NCBI GenBank assembly: GCA_014529385.2
Contig: CM043962.1
Location: 128,836,074 to 128,900,073 of the forward strand
DNA length: 64,000 bases
From: Adiantum capillus-veneris
Taxonomy: Eukaryota > Streptophyta > Polypodiopsida > Polypodiales > Pteridaceae
Reading direction: 5' to 3'
The stretch's first letter is position 1. Every line of letters starts with the position of its first letter. The notes under the pieces were generated by a model, which was not told where the DNA came from, ran no database searches, and saw only the letters and a program-made list of their open reading frames with translations. A program made the position numbers and the translations under genes. Positions 1 through 10,829 of this stretch are shown in pieces.

Positions 1-1200
1 CCTTGCCTTCATGGCTCTTTCCCTTCTTCTTGCTAGGACATGGGGCACCTCCCCCTTCCTTATCCTGCGTGGTCCTCTTCCCAATAGACATCACTAATGT
101 ATCCTCTAGCTTTGCTGCCTTCTCCAAGGTGACTACGCTTATCACTTTTTTCTTTCCCTTTTCCTCTTGGGTTAATCCATTGGTTCTTTCTTCTCCCTTA
201 ATTTCAATGCCATAATCATTTGACCTAGTTAGCACCTTCCTTGGCAATGGATACATGTCTCCCCCATCCTTGGTGGCTTATCACATTGTGGGTTGATGTG
301 TCCCAACTCTCCACAATTATAACACATGGGCGTCTGCCTCTAGACTCTACCATTGCTTTGTCCAACACCATTCCTGGGTCTTTCTCCACCTCCTGGCTGA
401 TTTGCAAACCTCCCCCGACCTCGATTATTTCCCACATTACCTAGCATGTTTAAGCTGAGATTCTTTATTAAATCTACCACTTGCCTCATGTCTTGCTTTA
501 GCCCATCATCTTGCACTGCTGTAGTGACCACTGCTGGTATAACCTGAGGAGTAACAGAAACCACTGGTTCATGATGAACCCCTGGCATGCAACCTTGCAA
601 AGAATCCATAGGCTAAAAATCAGACCTCTTGGGCAAAGACTACTCCTAGCTGACTCATTCTTCTCAGCTTCCACTCTTTGTTCCTTGCTACTTCTAGTGC
701 ATCTTCATATGTCCTAGGCTTCTTTAGCTCCACTCTCCAACGTATATTCTCCCAAAGACCACAACCAAAAACATATCCTTCTTCATCATGTTAGGTGGGG
801 GTACCTATGGTGCTAAGGCCTTGCACATCCGCTCCCACACCAGTGAAAACTTACGTATGTACGCATCTACTGGCTCACCTTCTCTTTGCACCAAACCCTG
901 TACTTCTTGCCACACTTTGTCAGGATCTTCTGTCTTCACAAACTCCACTTCCAATCCATGCCTTAGATTGTCCCAACTTAATCTCACAGGTGGATCAACC
1001 GCACGCAACTCCTCTTCAAATGCTTTGGACCAAACTCGTGCATCATTCTTCAAACAAATTTAAAGAAGAAGTAACATCTGTGTAGGATCATGAGTCTGGT
1101 TTGCTAATGTAGGCAACCTCCATCTTTTCCAAAAAGTCTTCCACATCTTCATCACTTCTTCCATGAAATTCCGGATAAGAGAAAACCATGGCTACCCAAG
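1..1200 (-). pseudogene. Ty3/gypsy gag fragment, decayed
   Basis: Reading leftwards, the minus strand first shows a gag-like start near 1195 (PEFHGRSDEDVEDFLEKME), then an in-frame stop, then a Retrotrans_gag-like stretch at 1053-805 (WSKAFEEELRAVDPPVRLSW, later VDAYIRKFSLVWERM). A Gly/Arg-rich linker follows at about 440-400. A CCHC zinc knuckle (CYNCGELGHINPQC, C-X2-C-X4-H-X4-C) lies near 325-270 in a different frame from the linker, so there is at least one frameshift as well as stops. The product would have been the capsid/nucleocapsid protein that packages element RNA in cytoplasmic particles. No protease or polymerase is seen, because the fragment leaves the window at its left edge. The order domain-linker-zinc knuckle is typical of gypsy gag; the exact lineage is not determined. 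Confidence 0.75.
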
Positions 1201-1540
1201 TTTCAATGCTTTGAGAACCACTTCTAACACACGTGCAAAAACCCAAACTTTTTACTTACTCAATCCCCAAAAACTTCAATGGAGCTCGTCTTTAGATAAG
1301 GACAAATACATGCACATCAAATGAGTTTTCGTAGTTAATCATCGAAATTACAACAGGCAAAGGGGATTTCAGTATCTCTCTTAATCTTCTTGGCCTGAAC
1401 GTAAAAGACTACGTGCTGCTGGAAAAAAATCTTCCTGGACACATTAACATTTATCTGGATTCTTTGTGCAAAATGAAAAGGAGTGAACTGAGGTCCATTT
1501 TGATCATCCGTTAAAGCCAACCATGCAGCTCCCAAGAAGG
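1201..1540. other. No gene recognised
   Basis: This spacer lies between the gypsy gag fragment and a copia leader-like segment. It has no long ORF with recognisable motifs. It could be the untranslated leader of the gag fragment to its left. Confidence 0.5.
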
Positions 1541-2220
1541 CATACCTGACTTATCCTCTGATTTTGCGAGAATTTCAGCAACATAACAACATAAATGGCT
1601 CAAAAGACCAAAAACCAGCCATCACAACTTGGAAAAAATTTGGCAGAGTTTCTCCATAAGTAGATCAGTAAGAACCCAAAATATAGACTGTATATGTATG
1701 CATAACCTGCCAACAATAGAACCAGAGCATCAAGTAGGAATCACTAGTACATAGCCTATGGCAAGGTCACAAAAAGGGTGCTCCAGTCACCTGTATCATC
1801 GAAAGGATCTCACATTTGAGAATCCCCCAGCTCAATAAAACCTCACGCTATTGACCTTCTCATGAAAGCTTATGCAAATCTCGTACAGTCAAGTCTAAGA
1901 AATGACTATCTTCCATACCAAGTCTCATAAATGGCTGGGACTGCCTAATAAAACCCAGTATGGCTCCACAAAGACGTACAATGGCAGTACCACAAGTAAC
2001 GTACAATACAAGACAATGCGCTCAAACATGCACCAATTGATGCATACCCACAGCAACTGCAAGTGACTACCACTTGCCAGTATATCACTCTACTCCAGCT
2101 ACCTGTACCTGTGTGAATCACCTGTACATGTACCTATACCTGTACCTATACCTGTAAGTTATAACCTGTAACTTGTAATTTGCAATCTATACTCCCGAAG
2201 CTGAAGGTACTCGAAGAAGA
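1541..2220 (-). repeat. Truncated copia 5' leader-like segment
   Basis: This segment aligns by eye with the untranslated leader of copia A at about 8290-8750. Both contain the runs GAATCCCCCAGCTCAA and AAACCTCACGCTAT and a GGCAGAGTTTC motif in the same order. No gag start follows on its left, so it appears to be a separate, truncated copia copy. It lies outside the 3' LTR of copia A. Confidence 0.55.
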
Positions 2221-2224
2221 TCCC

Positions 2225-2509
2225 CTGTGGGGGTGCCAAAAGAATGTGAGCGGGATGGAAACACACACAACACCTCTATAAGGACCCGACACACTCTTGG
2301 GATGATACACACACACACACACACACTATGGGGCACCACTCGGCTTACACAACCTACCTGGCCGAGACCGGGAACACACCGATGGAGTGAGAGGAGAGAG
2401 ACTACCCATTTGCCCACTCAACACAGACACACACACACACACACCCAAAAAACTCAGCTCAAAAGAGGAGAATTTTTTATGTTTAGATACAATTGAGCTT
2501 GGGCCAACA
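2225..2509 (-). repeat. Possible LTR with two (AC)n tracts
   Basis: The segment starts TGTGGGGGTG and ends GGGCCAACA on the plus strand, so read on the minus strand it runs TGTTGGCCC...CCCCCACA. It contains (AC)n at 2307-2326 and 2427-2444. It adjoins the leader-like segment at 1541-2220, where a 5' LTR would be expected. No primer-binding site is recognisable at its left edge, so this is tentative. Confidence 0.3.
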
Positions 2510-2598
2510 CCAATGGGGCAAATAGCTCACATAATATGGATGAAATATTCCAGATACAATCACAAATTGGAGTAGAGACTTTGCTCACAAGAAAAATT

Positions 2599-2632
2599 TG
2601 AACGTGCCATGGGAAGCGTGTGCGAGTGCAAG

Positions 2633-2702
<70 letters not shown>

Positions 2703-2846
2703 GCTTTGGGTGAAGTGCACAACAACGTTATCCTGTTGTTGCAGCTCCTTATTCTATTGTATTAAAGAATAAGTGTATACATGGTTAAGTTAGTAGATGG
2801 GTTAGTAGTAAGTGGGATGTTTGGCCAGTTGGCCTAAATCCCAACA
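2599..2846 (-). repeat. 3' LTR of copia A
   Basis: On the minus strand it starts TGTTGGGATTTAGGCC and ends TGGCACGTTCA, giving TG...CA ends and a length of 248 bp. A (GA)n tract occupies 2635-2700, close to the LTR's 3' (U5) end. The sequences flanking that tract (CTGCTTTGGGTG, CAACGTTATC, GTGCCRTGGGAAG) recur around the (GA)n tract at 9372-9561. Confidence 0.85.
2635..2700. repeat. (GA)33 microsatellite inside an LTR
   Basis: A perfect dinucleotide tract within the 3' LTR of copia A. The matching tract in the 5' LTR is 118 bp, so the two have changed length independently since insertion. Confidence 0.95.
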
Positions 2847-2859
2847 AACTCCCACTTGA
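2847..2859 (-). promoter_or_regulatory. Polypurine tract of copia A
   Basis: The minus strand reads CAAGTGGGAGTT immediately before the LTR start TGTTGGG. This purine-rich run is at the expected position for priming plus-strand DNA synthesis. Confidence 0.7.
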
Positions 2860-2929
2860 AGGCCAATGCATCCCAAGTGACTTGGTATGTACAACCATGA
2901 AGCAATCTAGTGGCTTCAACCTATACCCA

Positions 2930-3685
2930 TCACTCACTGCAATGTGTAAACCGCTCCAAAGCTAAGCCTTTCGTCAAAGCATCTGCTGGGTTGTCGTCAG
3001 TGTGTACCTTGACCAAATTAATGAGCTTTTTGGCCAAGAAATCTTTCACGAGATGATACCTGACTTCAATGTGTTTCGATTTGGAGTGAAACACGAGATT
3101 CCTTGCCAATGCAAGAGCACTATGACTATCACAATATATCACTGGAGTCTCATCAATGCCAAGATTTTTGACCAAGCAAGATAACCATACAACCTCTTTA
3201 CTTGCATCCGACAATGCAACGTACTCTGCTTCCATAGTGGAAGACGACGTACAATCTTGAAGACATGACCTCCAAGATACTGCTGCTCCAGCAAATATGA
3301 AGACATAGCCAGATGTCGATCTCCTATTGTCGACACAACCCGCATAGTCTGCATCCGCATAACCCATGATGGATGCATCACTGTTCCTGAAGCGTAAACA
3401 CCTACCGACGGTACCTTTGAGGTACTTAAGAATGTGCTTCACTATTTCCCAATGCTTGCTGCCAAGATCTGCCATATATCGGTTCACTACTCCCACTGCA
3501 AAAGCAATGTCTGGTCTTGTGGCCACCATAACATACATGAGACTGCCCACTGCCGAAGAATATGGTACCTTAGCCATTTCAGCTCGCTCAGCATCAGATT
3601 TGGGTGCATCTTCCTTGCTAAGTTTCAAGAATGCCTGCATTGGGGTACTCAATGCTTTCCCCCCCTGCATATTGAAACGCTGCAA
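2930..3685 (-). pseudogene. Copia A RNase H and end of reverse transcriptase
   Basis: An open stretch of 251 codons carries the C-terminal reverse transcriptase block (VPYSSAVGSLMYVM, TRPDIAFAVG) followed by a copia RNase H. RNase H motifs are GYADADYAGCVDNRRSTSGY, SSTMEAEYVALSDASKEVVW, CDSHSALALARN and SKHIEVRYHLVKD, which include the expected acidic residues. In an active element it would remove RNA from the RNA:DNA hybrid. It is separated from the upstream reverse transcriptase by one in-frame TAG at 3704-3706, where a Gln codon is usual in the family. It ends at a stop about 80 bp before the polypurine tract, the normal position for the end of copia pol. Confidence 0.9.
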
Positions 3686-3703
3686 AACTTTCTCAATGTA
3701 TGT

Positions 3704-4698
3704 TTCCTAAGATAACTCAAGAATACGACGTTTGCGATCTCTTTTGATTCGCATGCCAAGAAAGTGTGTAGCATCCCCCAAATCTTTCATTACAAAATTA
3801 TTGCTAAGTGGTTTCTTCAAGTTGGCAATTTTCGCAATGAATTTCCCAGCTGTAAGCATGTCATCAACATACAAAACTAGAATGATCATCGAGCCATCAT
3901 CTAGCCTTCTTGTGTACAAGCAGTGATCCTCTTCGCTCCTTTTATATCCTTGAGACCTCATACATGCATCAAATTTATGATACCACTGCCTTGAACCCTG
4001 CTTTAAGCCATAAAGTGCCTTTTTGAGCTTACATACTAGCTCCTCATGAGATGAATTCTCCTGAACAAACCCTTCAGGCTGTTGCATGTAAACATCCTCA
4101 TTAAGATCCCCATGAAGAAATGCTATTTCACATCCATTTGGACAAGTTCCATGTCCTTAATCGCTACAAGACCAAGTATGGTTCTAAGTGTTGTCATCTT
4201 GACCACAGACGATAAGATTTCATCAAAATCGACTCCCTTTTGCTGTTTGAACCCTTTGGCTACAAGTCTAACCTTGTACTTTGGATTTGGATCACCTGAG
4301 GTAAATTTCTTCTTGTAAAACCATTTGCAAGGTAAAGCTTTCGCATCATTTGGCAATTCTACCAAGTCCTAAGTGTCATTAGCCAGAATCGAGTTATACT
4401 CAGATTCCATAGCCTGCTCCCACTTCACCACATCATCCGTCATCATGGCTTCTTGGTAGCAGCTTGGCTTACCGCAATCGGTCAACATGATGTAATCAAG
4501 ACCTGGCTCAAAACGCGCAGTTGGACGAGAGACTCTAGTAGACTGTCTCACTCCTTGACCATTGCTATCCGCTCCCTCCGGAGCATTGCTAGTGGAAGGT
4601 ACATCACTAGCCCGCTGAGTTGATTTCACTGTCTCTGAGGCAACATCCTCAAAAGTGACTCTCCGAATCTCTATTTCCTTGATAGGTTGTTTATGCAT
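3704..4698 (-). pseudogene. Copia A reverse transcriptase, broken
   Basis: Three blocks of copia reverse transcriptase are visible. The first (4698-4369) holds the integrase-RT linker and the start of the domain (WEQAMESEYNSILANDT). It ends at a TAG replacing the usual Trp. The second (4365-4123) holds KWFYKKKFTSGDPNPKYK, RLVAKGFKQQKGVDFDE and VQMDVK. A 1-base loss near 4121 then shifts the frame within the usual DVKTAFLHGDL block. The third (4087-3707) holds KALYGLKQGSRQWYHKFD and the catalytic YVDD (LVLYVDDMLTAGK). The catalytic residues therefore survive, but no full enzyme can be made. Confidence 0.9.
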
Positions 4699-5664
4699 CT
4701 CGACTCATTGAAGATCACATCTGAACTACGGATGACTCGACGAGATTCTCGGTGCCAGAGACGATATCCCATCTCTACATCTACACCATATCTAATGAAA
4801 ATACATTTGTGTGACTTTGGCTCTAACTTCTGTCGAAGTTGTTTAGGCACGTGAGCATAAGCTTCACAACCAAAAGCACGTAAATGGTCATAGTGGGGCT
4901 TATGTTTAGACCATAACTCTTCTGGAATCTCATAATTCAATGGCGTACTAGGCGAACGATTTATAATGTGCACTGCAGTCAAGACGGCTTCTGCCCAAAA
5001 GCCTTGTGTGAGATTTGCTCTAGAAAGCATGGCTGTGACTCTTTTCTGAATCATACGATTCATGAGCTCAGCAACTCCATTGTGCGCTGGTGTGTATGGT
5101 GCAGTAAACTGCCTTTTAATCCCCCTTTTGGCACAGAAATTGTCAAACTCCTTGGAAACATACTCTCCACTGTTGTCAGTCCGCAACCTCTTGAGTTTCT
5201 TGCCAGACTGATTCCCAACGAGTGCTAAAAAAATTTGGAACACAGGAAGAACTTGATCCTTATGTTTCAAAGGATATGCCCACACCTTTCGAGTAGAGTC
5301 ATCTATGAATGTCACAAAATAGCTGGCCCCCCCTAGACGTTTGGTTGACATAGGACCACAAACATCACTATGCACTAAATCTAGAGGTTCAGCTCGCTTT
5401 TGACCCAATGGTAAGTGCACGAACCTAGTCTGTTTGCCATAGATACAATGCTCACAAACAGGAAAGTCAACATAAGACAAGACACGTAAGTAGCCAAAAC
5501 GAGTTAGAGTTCTCATTCCTTTTTGGCTAATATGACCTAGCCGATAATGCCACAACTCAATAGACGACATCTCGGCTATAGATATGTAATCATGACCAAC
5601 ATCTGACACGTGCATGGAATACAAGGTACCATGCTTCTGACCTCTGAGTACAACCAACAAAGAG
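4699..5664 (-). pseudogene. Copia A integrase
   Basis: An open stretch carries the GAG-pre-integrase zinc-binding block (WHYRLGHISQKGM...VCEHCIYGKQ, His-His-Cys-Cys) followed by the catalytic core. The three acidic residues are visible: D in LVHSDVCGP, D in LRTDNSGEY and E in HNGVAELMNR. The last motif has Leu where Arg is usual. The C-terminal part has the copia-type FGCEAYAHVP block. The enzyme would insert element cDNA into host DNA. The open stretch extends right to 5711, but its first residues are not copia-like because the frame runs into the inserted gypsy fragment; the copia sequence resumes at VLRGQKHGTLYSMHVSDV. Confidence 0.9.
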
Positions 5665-6997
5665 TTCTGATGGAAAACTAGGGGAAATTGTGTAGTGTTG
5701 TCAATGACCATCTACTCAAACAATGTGAGCACAAGTCACACAATTACGCTACGCACGACAGAGCCCGACATGGTTCGTGAGAGGAGGGTTTCACAAAGAG
5801 TCTCTCACTCCATCTGTGATATTAGCTTGTGTACCACCATATTGTATATACATTAGGATCTCCAGACTCCACTATGCATGTGGGGGTTTCCTCTCTACCA
5901 CGTGGCACAAAATTCCTTGGTTCCCTCTCAATCCACAATCTCCTACCTTGGTAATTGTGGTTCAAATTCTAAGTTTAGACTCCCTATCTTGGTCAAATTA
6001 GCATGTATTGGAGCAAGGAGAAGCAGGGGCGAGAATATTGCTTGTATAATCTTTCTATTGGTCATATGTAGAGCAAAATGGCCGTCGCAGACACCATCAT
6101 AGCAACTTGAGATTACCTCCGTGATTTCACTGGAGATTGGCATTCGCCTGAGAATCTGGTCTTTGCCCTTGCAATATAAGTTGATGTTTACAAGGCAGTA
6201 TCTTGTTGCCTTTCGGACAAGCCATTGTTTTTGTCCCTTGGTGTACCCTTCAAGACATTCTCCTGTATCTAAGAAGTTGATGATATCAAGCATAGCATCG
6301 CTACCTTGAAAGAGGGGTAGTTTCAATTTGATTGCTCCTATGGGAACATCTTGTAATCTTTCTTTGGATAGAGCATCCGCTTCTTGATTTTCCACCCTAG
6401 TTACATGAAATAACTGCACTGCTTCAATCTTTCTTAAAAGATCCATACTTGGCAAAATTGGCCAAGTAAAACCTGATTTTTACAAATCCAAGTGCCATTT
6501 ATCTGCTTTATCAAAAGCATGGCATTGCCAAACACATTTAGGCGTCGAACCCCTTGCAAAACTCGTTGTTCTAATCCAAGAATTAAAGCCGCGTACTTTG
6601 CTTCATTGTTGGAGTGGGAGTGTAGCAGTTGCGCAATAGAGAATACCTTTTCCTTTTGCTCATTGAAAATGATGATGCCAATTGTAGCCTGGTCCACTGT
6701 TCTTTTGTATGCTCCATCAAAGAAAAGAGAACGAGATCTTTCTAGCTTAGAAATTTCTACCATTGGTGTCACTTCTTTACCTTTTGTGGTGTTGACCTTT
6801 AGCTTCTTCTCATTGTGATGATGAGTAAGAATACCTACTAGACTAGCCCTGTTGGAGTTCTCTACTTGCATGGTGTAATCAAACTCCTGTAATCTAGCAA
6901 GCCACTTAGAGATTCTAGATGAGACATCCATGTGTTGCATCACATACCGGAAGAACTCTTCCATTGTCAGAATTACAAGGGTCTAGGCAATAGATAA
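5664..6997 (-). mobile_element. Ty3/gypsy RNase H-integrase fragment inserted in copia A
   Basis: Copia A reads into GSWIVRKGNL at the right edge and resumes with LVVLRGQKHGTLY at the left edge, so about 1.33 kb interrupts the gene. The insert encodes, on the same strand, the end of a gypsy RT/RNase H (SRISKWLARLQEFDY, SNRASLVGILTH). A second RNase HI-like domain follows (LFFDGAYKRTVDQATIGIII, HSNNEAKYAALILGLE, NAMLLIKQINGTW). Then comes the integrase zinc-finger region (SSCYDGVCDGHFALHMTNRK). Two RNase H-like blocks suggest a Tat-type lineage; that is inference. No LTRs are seen at its edges. A TCTT at both junctions could be a short target duplication but is weak. Confidence 0.7.
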
Positions 6998-7385
6998 GAT
7001 TACCTTTGCGTACTATCCACGAACCATTCCCAAATGTGGTGTTGTGGCCCAAATCATCAAGCTAACCAACAAAAATCAAGCTTTTAGTCAATTTGGGCAC
7101 ATGTCTGACATTACATAAAGTAAAGTGCGTGCCATTCCTTAGATGCAATTTGACGTTTCCGACACCCTCAATGTCTAGTTCATAAGCATCACCAAGTCTC
7201 ACTTTGCCACAAGAGTGAGAATAAGTAGAGAACCACTCTCTATGTGGTGTCACATGGAAACTCGCACCAGAATCTACTATCCAATTCTGTGCATATTGCA
7301 CATCTTCTGTAACAAGAGCCTCGACAGGTAGATCTGCTGTGAAGACCAATACGTCAGAGGTAAATGGCATAACAACCGCTGGAAG
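6998..7385 (-). pseudogene. Copia A protease
   Basis: The copia aspartic protease signature is complete: WIVDSGASFHVTPHREWF with the catalytic D-S-G, then VRLGDAYELDIEGVGNVKL, NVRHVPKLTKSLI and the downstream TTFGNGSWIVRKGN. The enzyme would process the Gag-Pol polyprotein. It is in frame with gag to its right but separated from it by a TAG at 7386-7388. After SLIFVG there is another stop where copia proteins usually have Gln (VGQLDD). The domain ends abruptly at the gypsy insertion. Confidence 0.85.
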
Positions 7386-7388
7386 AGT

Positions 7389-8264
7389 CTATACAATAGG
7401 AGCATTTGAGGACTCTAGCACATTGATCTCCTCTAACTTTGCTTTGCCCTTTTTTGAATCATCAGACTTAGAAGTTTCATTGGATTGTTTATCCTTCTTG
7501 CTTTGCTGCCATTTCCTGCAATCCTTCTTCACATACCCTTTTTTATGGTAGTGATAGCACTCGACATTATGCATAGAACCCTGAGACTTACTGCGTGAGC
7601 CCCCACGTTCCTTGCTTTTGGCATGACTTTGAGTGTGACCCCTCTGTCTATCACTAGCAACATATGCATCACCATCCTTCTTGCCTTCTAGAGATTTCCT
7701 GCGAATCTCCTCGGTAAACAGACTCCCAAGGACGTCATTGTACACTAGACCGGTACCAGGTGTTGAGTTGCTAATCGCAATACAAAACGTATCCCAAGAT
7801 GAGGGTAAAATGCATAGCAAGAATATACATTTGATTTCCTCATCGAAGACCAAACCCTGAGTGATCAACTGAGTGAAAATGATATTGAACTCATTAATGT
7901 GAGTAGAAATAGTGCCCTCTTCCTTCATACGAAGGTCAAACAGCTTCTTCATCAAGAAAACCTTATAAGTGGCACTTTTGTTCTCATAACTGGAACACAA
8001 CTTATCCCATACATCTCTAGTAATCCTTTCTCCAACTATAGTAATGTACACAGATTCGGCCAAATGTAAACGGAGGGTAGATTTGGCCTTAGCATCAAGT
8101 TTCTCCCACTCCACATCTGTATACTCGCCCTCTGGGCCCTCCATGATAGGATCCAGCTGGCCTTTTTGTACAAGAACATCTTGAATTTGCTCTTTCCAGA
8201 TAGCAAAATTTGTCCCATCAAATTTTCGGATATTGTAAATATCCTTTTCACCACTAGATGACAT
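7389..8264 (-). pseudogene. Copia A gag
   Basis: A 291-codon open stretch starts MSSSGEKDIYNIRKFDGTNF, a typical copia Gag opening (FDGTNFAIWKEQIQDVL). The LRLHLAESVY and FLMKKLFDLRMKEEGTISTH blocks of the UBN2-like capsid domain follow. Near the C-terminus the zinc knuckle reads CYHYHKKGYVKKDC. Compared with the C-X2-C-X4-H-X4-C pattern, the second Cys and the His are both Tyr, so RNA binding by this motif is probably lost. The start was chosen because the DUF4219-like FDG motif normally lies 10-20 residues from the first Met, and the leader to the right contains no other motif. Confidence 0.88.
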
Positions 8265-9357
8265 GGCTGCAAGCTAAAGATAATATGGCAATAAACATTG
8301 GTAATTCTGAAAAAAATTCGGCAGAGTTTCCGTAGAAAAACTGATAGAATCTCAATCCAAAATTGTCATAAGGGATCAGTAACGCATCAAAAGTAATGCT
8401 CTCAAAGCATAAGACGGGCGCATCAACCACTAACTGTGCATAAAATGTCAAAAGCTGACCCAAGACTGCCAGCACGGCGTCAAATGCACCTAGCCCTCTC
8501 TATACATGTTCTATGGCATGGCCACGAAAAAGCGGGACTCCAGCAACCTGTATCACCGAAAGGATCTTAACATTCGAGAATCCCCCAGCTCAAGAAAACC
8601 TCACGCTATCGACTCTCACGAAAGGCTATGCACACAAGAAACAAGCCTAGTCTCAGAAAGGGCCTCCAAACCGAGTCTCAGAAATGGTTGGGACTGCTAG
8701 AAACAAGCCAAATCGGTTACACAAAAGGTACATATGGCAGTTTTTGCAACTCAACGTGCATCCATTGTCAACAATACTGCAAGGTGCAGTATACGTAGTA
8801 TACGCGCCCAAACAGGCGCCAAACAAAATGTGCAAGCAGTAAACAAATCCCTGCGGGGAGTAAAACCGCTCTTAAAAGAGCCCAAGCACTATCAAAAGTG
8901 CCAAAACAATGCATATGTGCATCAAATACTCCCACTGAAATCTGTGCTGATGCTAAACACTGCAACCTGTAAGAAACCTGGATGTCCTGTATGTATGCAA
9001 GAATCTGTGAGGAGATGGATGCCTGAAAAACCCGAGACAATGTCGATGCCAAAAAGTGCTCCTAATTTGCCCATAAATACTATCTCAATAGCACATAATA
9101 GCCATAAAGCGGCTATATACCATCTCAAAATAGTCTCTGAACAATCTGCACCTGTACATGTATCTGTAGCAAAAGTGGAGTTGAAAAAATACAACTCCTA
9201 AAGCGTTGCACGAACAGCTTCGAAAGGGGGGTAAAACCTAAGGATGCCTACTGGAAACGCTCTTGGAACGCTGAATTTGCTGATGTCGAAATCGAAAACC
9301 TATTTGCACTTTTGAAAGTGCATGCGCACGGACGCGAAAACTGCAAGCATAAACCCT
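8265..9357 (-). other. Untranslated leader of copia A
   Basis: About 1.1 kb lies between the primer-binding site and the gag start with no coding motif. Part of it (about 8290-8750) recurs at 1541-2000 in a separate truncated copy. Confidence 0.65.
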
Positions 9358-9369
9358 GCTCTAATACTA
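9358..9369 (-). promoter_or_regulatory. Primer-binding site of copia A
   Basis: The minus strand reads TAGTATTAGAGC two bases inside the 5' LTR. It differs at two positions from TGGTATCAGAGC, the usual plant initiator tRNA-Met primer site. Confidence 0.75.
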
Positions 9370-9371
9370 GT

Positions 9372-9561
<190 letters not shown>

Positions 9562-10800
9562 AAACTTACACAGCCAAAACAACATGAAAAAGTGAAGAAT
9601 TTGGCAAAATGGACAGTGCCATTGCGTCCGGAGCCGCCAAAAATCACAGTTTACAATATCAAAGTGCTTAAATCCGACCTCGGATGAGCAGTTTATGGCC
9701 AAAACATGCTCCAAAAACAGCAGAAACTCAGTTGCAGCTGTTCTTCCTCCTCTCTTCACGTTTTTTCTGGTCTTCTTTCAAGTTTTTTAGTGTCCGCACT
9801 TCACTTTATCCCTTGGGCACCCACACAATGCATTTTTGTTACCTTTTTGAATCATCCGGACACCTGGCACTCAGCTTTTTCCAATAATGCATCCCGCAAT
9901 CACGTGAATTGGCCCCCAAATATAGTCCTCATGATGACCTTTCTGCATAATCATCACAAGAAAACACCCACGTTGTGTCCTCGCTTATCCACATGCAAGC
10001 CTTGACCCCATTCGACCTCTTGACACCATTGGATGTCATCTGACGCACCTGCTTACCTCATGGCGTGCGCTCGTTGATAGCTTCCTCGAGAAGTTTTACG
10101 CGCTACCAACTCCTCATTATTATAGAAAAAACACACTGGTATCGGTGATAATGAAAATCAATGTACTATGTACACGTTGTCCTACCTGTACACATGTGGG
10201 CCCCACGTAACCACCTGGCTCTGGAAAATGGGCAATGCTTTATTCGATGCACCATGCATGTGTATGTACATATACACAATCACTTCTTCCAAAAAACTCT
10301 TGACAATGGAATCACAATACAACACTCGGATAGTGAGATATGTCACCTGGAAGGTCACAAAACTTTTTGCTCGATTCTCGTAAAGCACTTGAAATGTAGG
10401 TATCCGCACGTCGAGCTCGATGAAACTAACACAATGGTACCCTCGAAAATCTAATGTGACAACCGTGCAATGCAAAGAAATGAATTCATAGTAGAGAGAA
10501 GATAACACATGACGTACAGAAGAACCTTAATTGCTCATTCGTTTTATAATAATGATAACATAGAAAACTTTACAAAGTTGTCTTTTATACCATGTCTTTG
10601 ATTTTTATGATACAAATGCTAGATTTTACCGCAATAATAATAGAAATTTACATCTTAGGCTTCAAATTTACATCATGATAGTGGATACGAGTTTTGGAAA
10701 AAATACTACAATCAATCAGGATTACAGATGATGAAAGTGCTCTTGGCACACACTTGGTCTTCATTGTCGTTGGAATCTTCCAACACTCCCCCTCTCCTAT
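9562..10800. other. No gene recognised; possible leader remnant
   Basis: No coding motif is seen on either strand. The first 250 bp contain GCGTCCGGAGC and CCAAAAAT phrases resembling copia leaders elsewhere in the window, for example GCGTCCAGAGCGTGCC near 28891. This is a loose resemblance only. The rest is AT-rich unique-looking sequence. Confidence 0.4.
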
Positions 10801-10829
10801 TTCATGTCATCCTTGACATGAGTCAAAAT

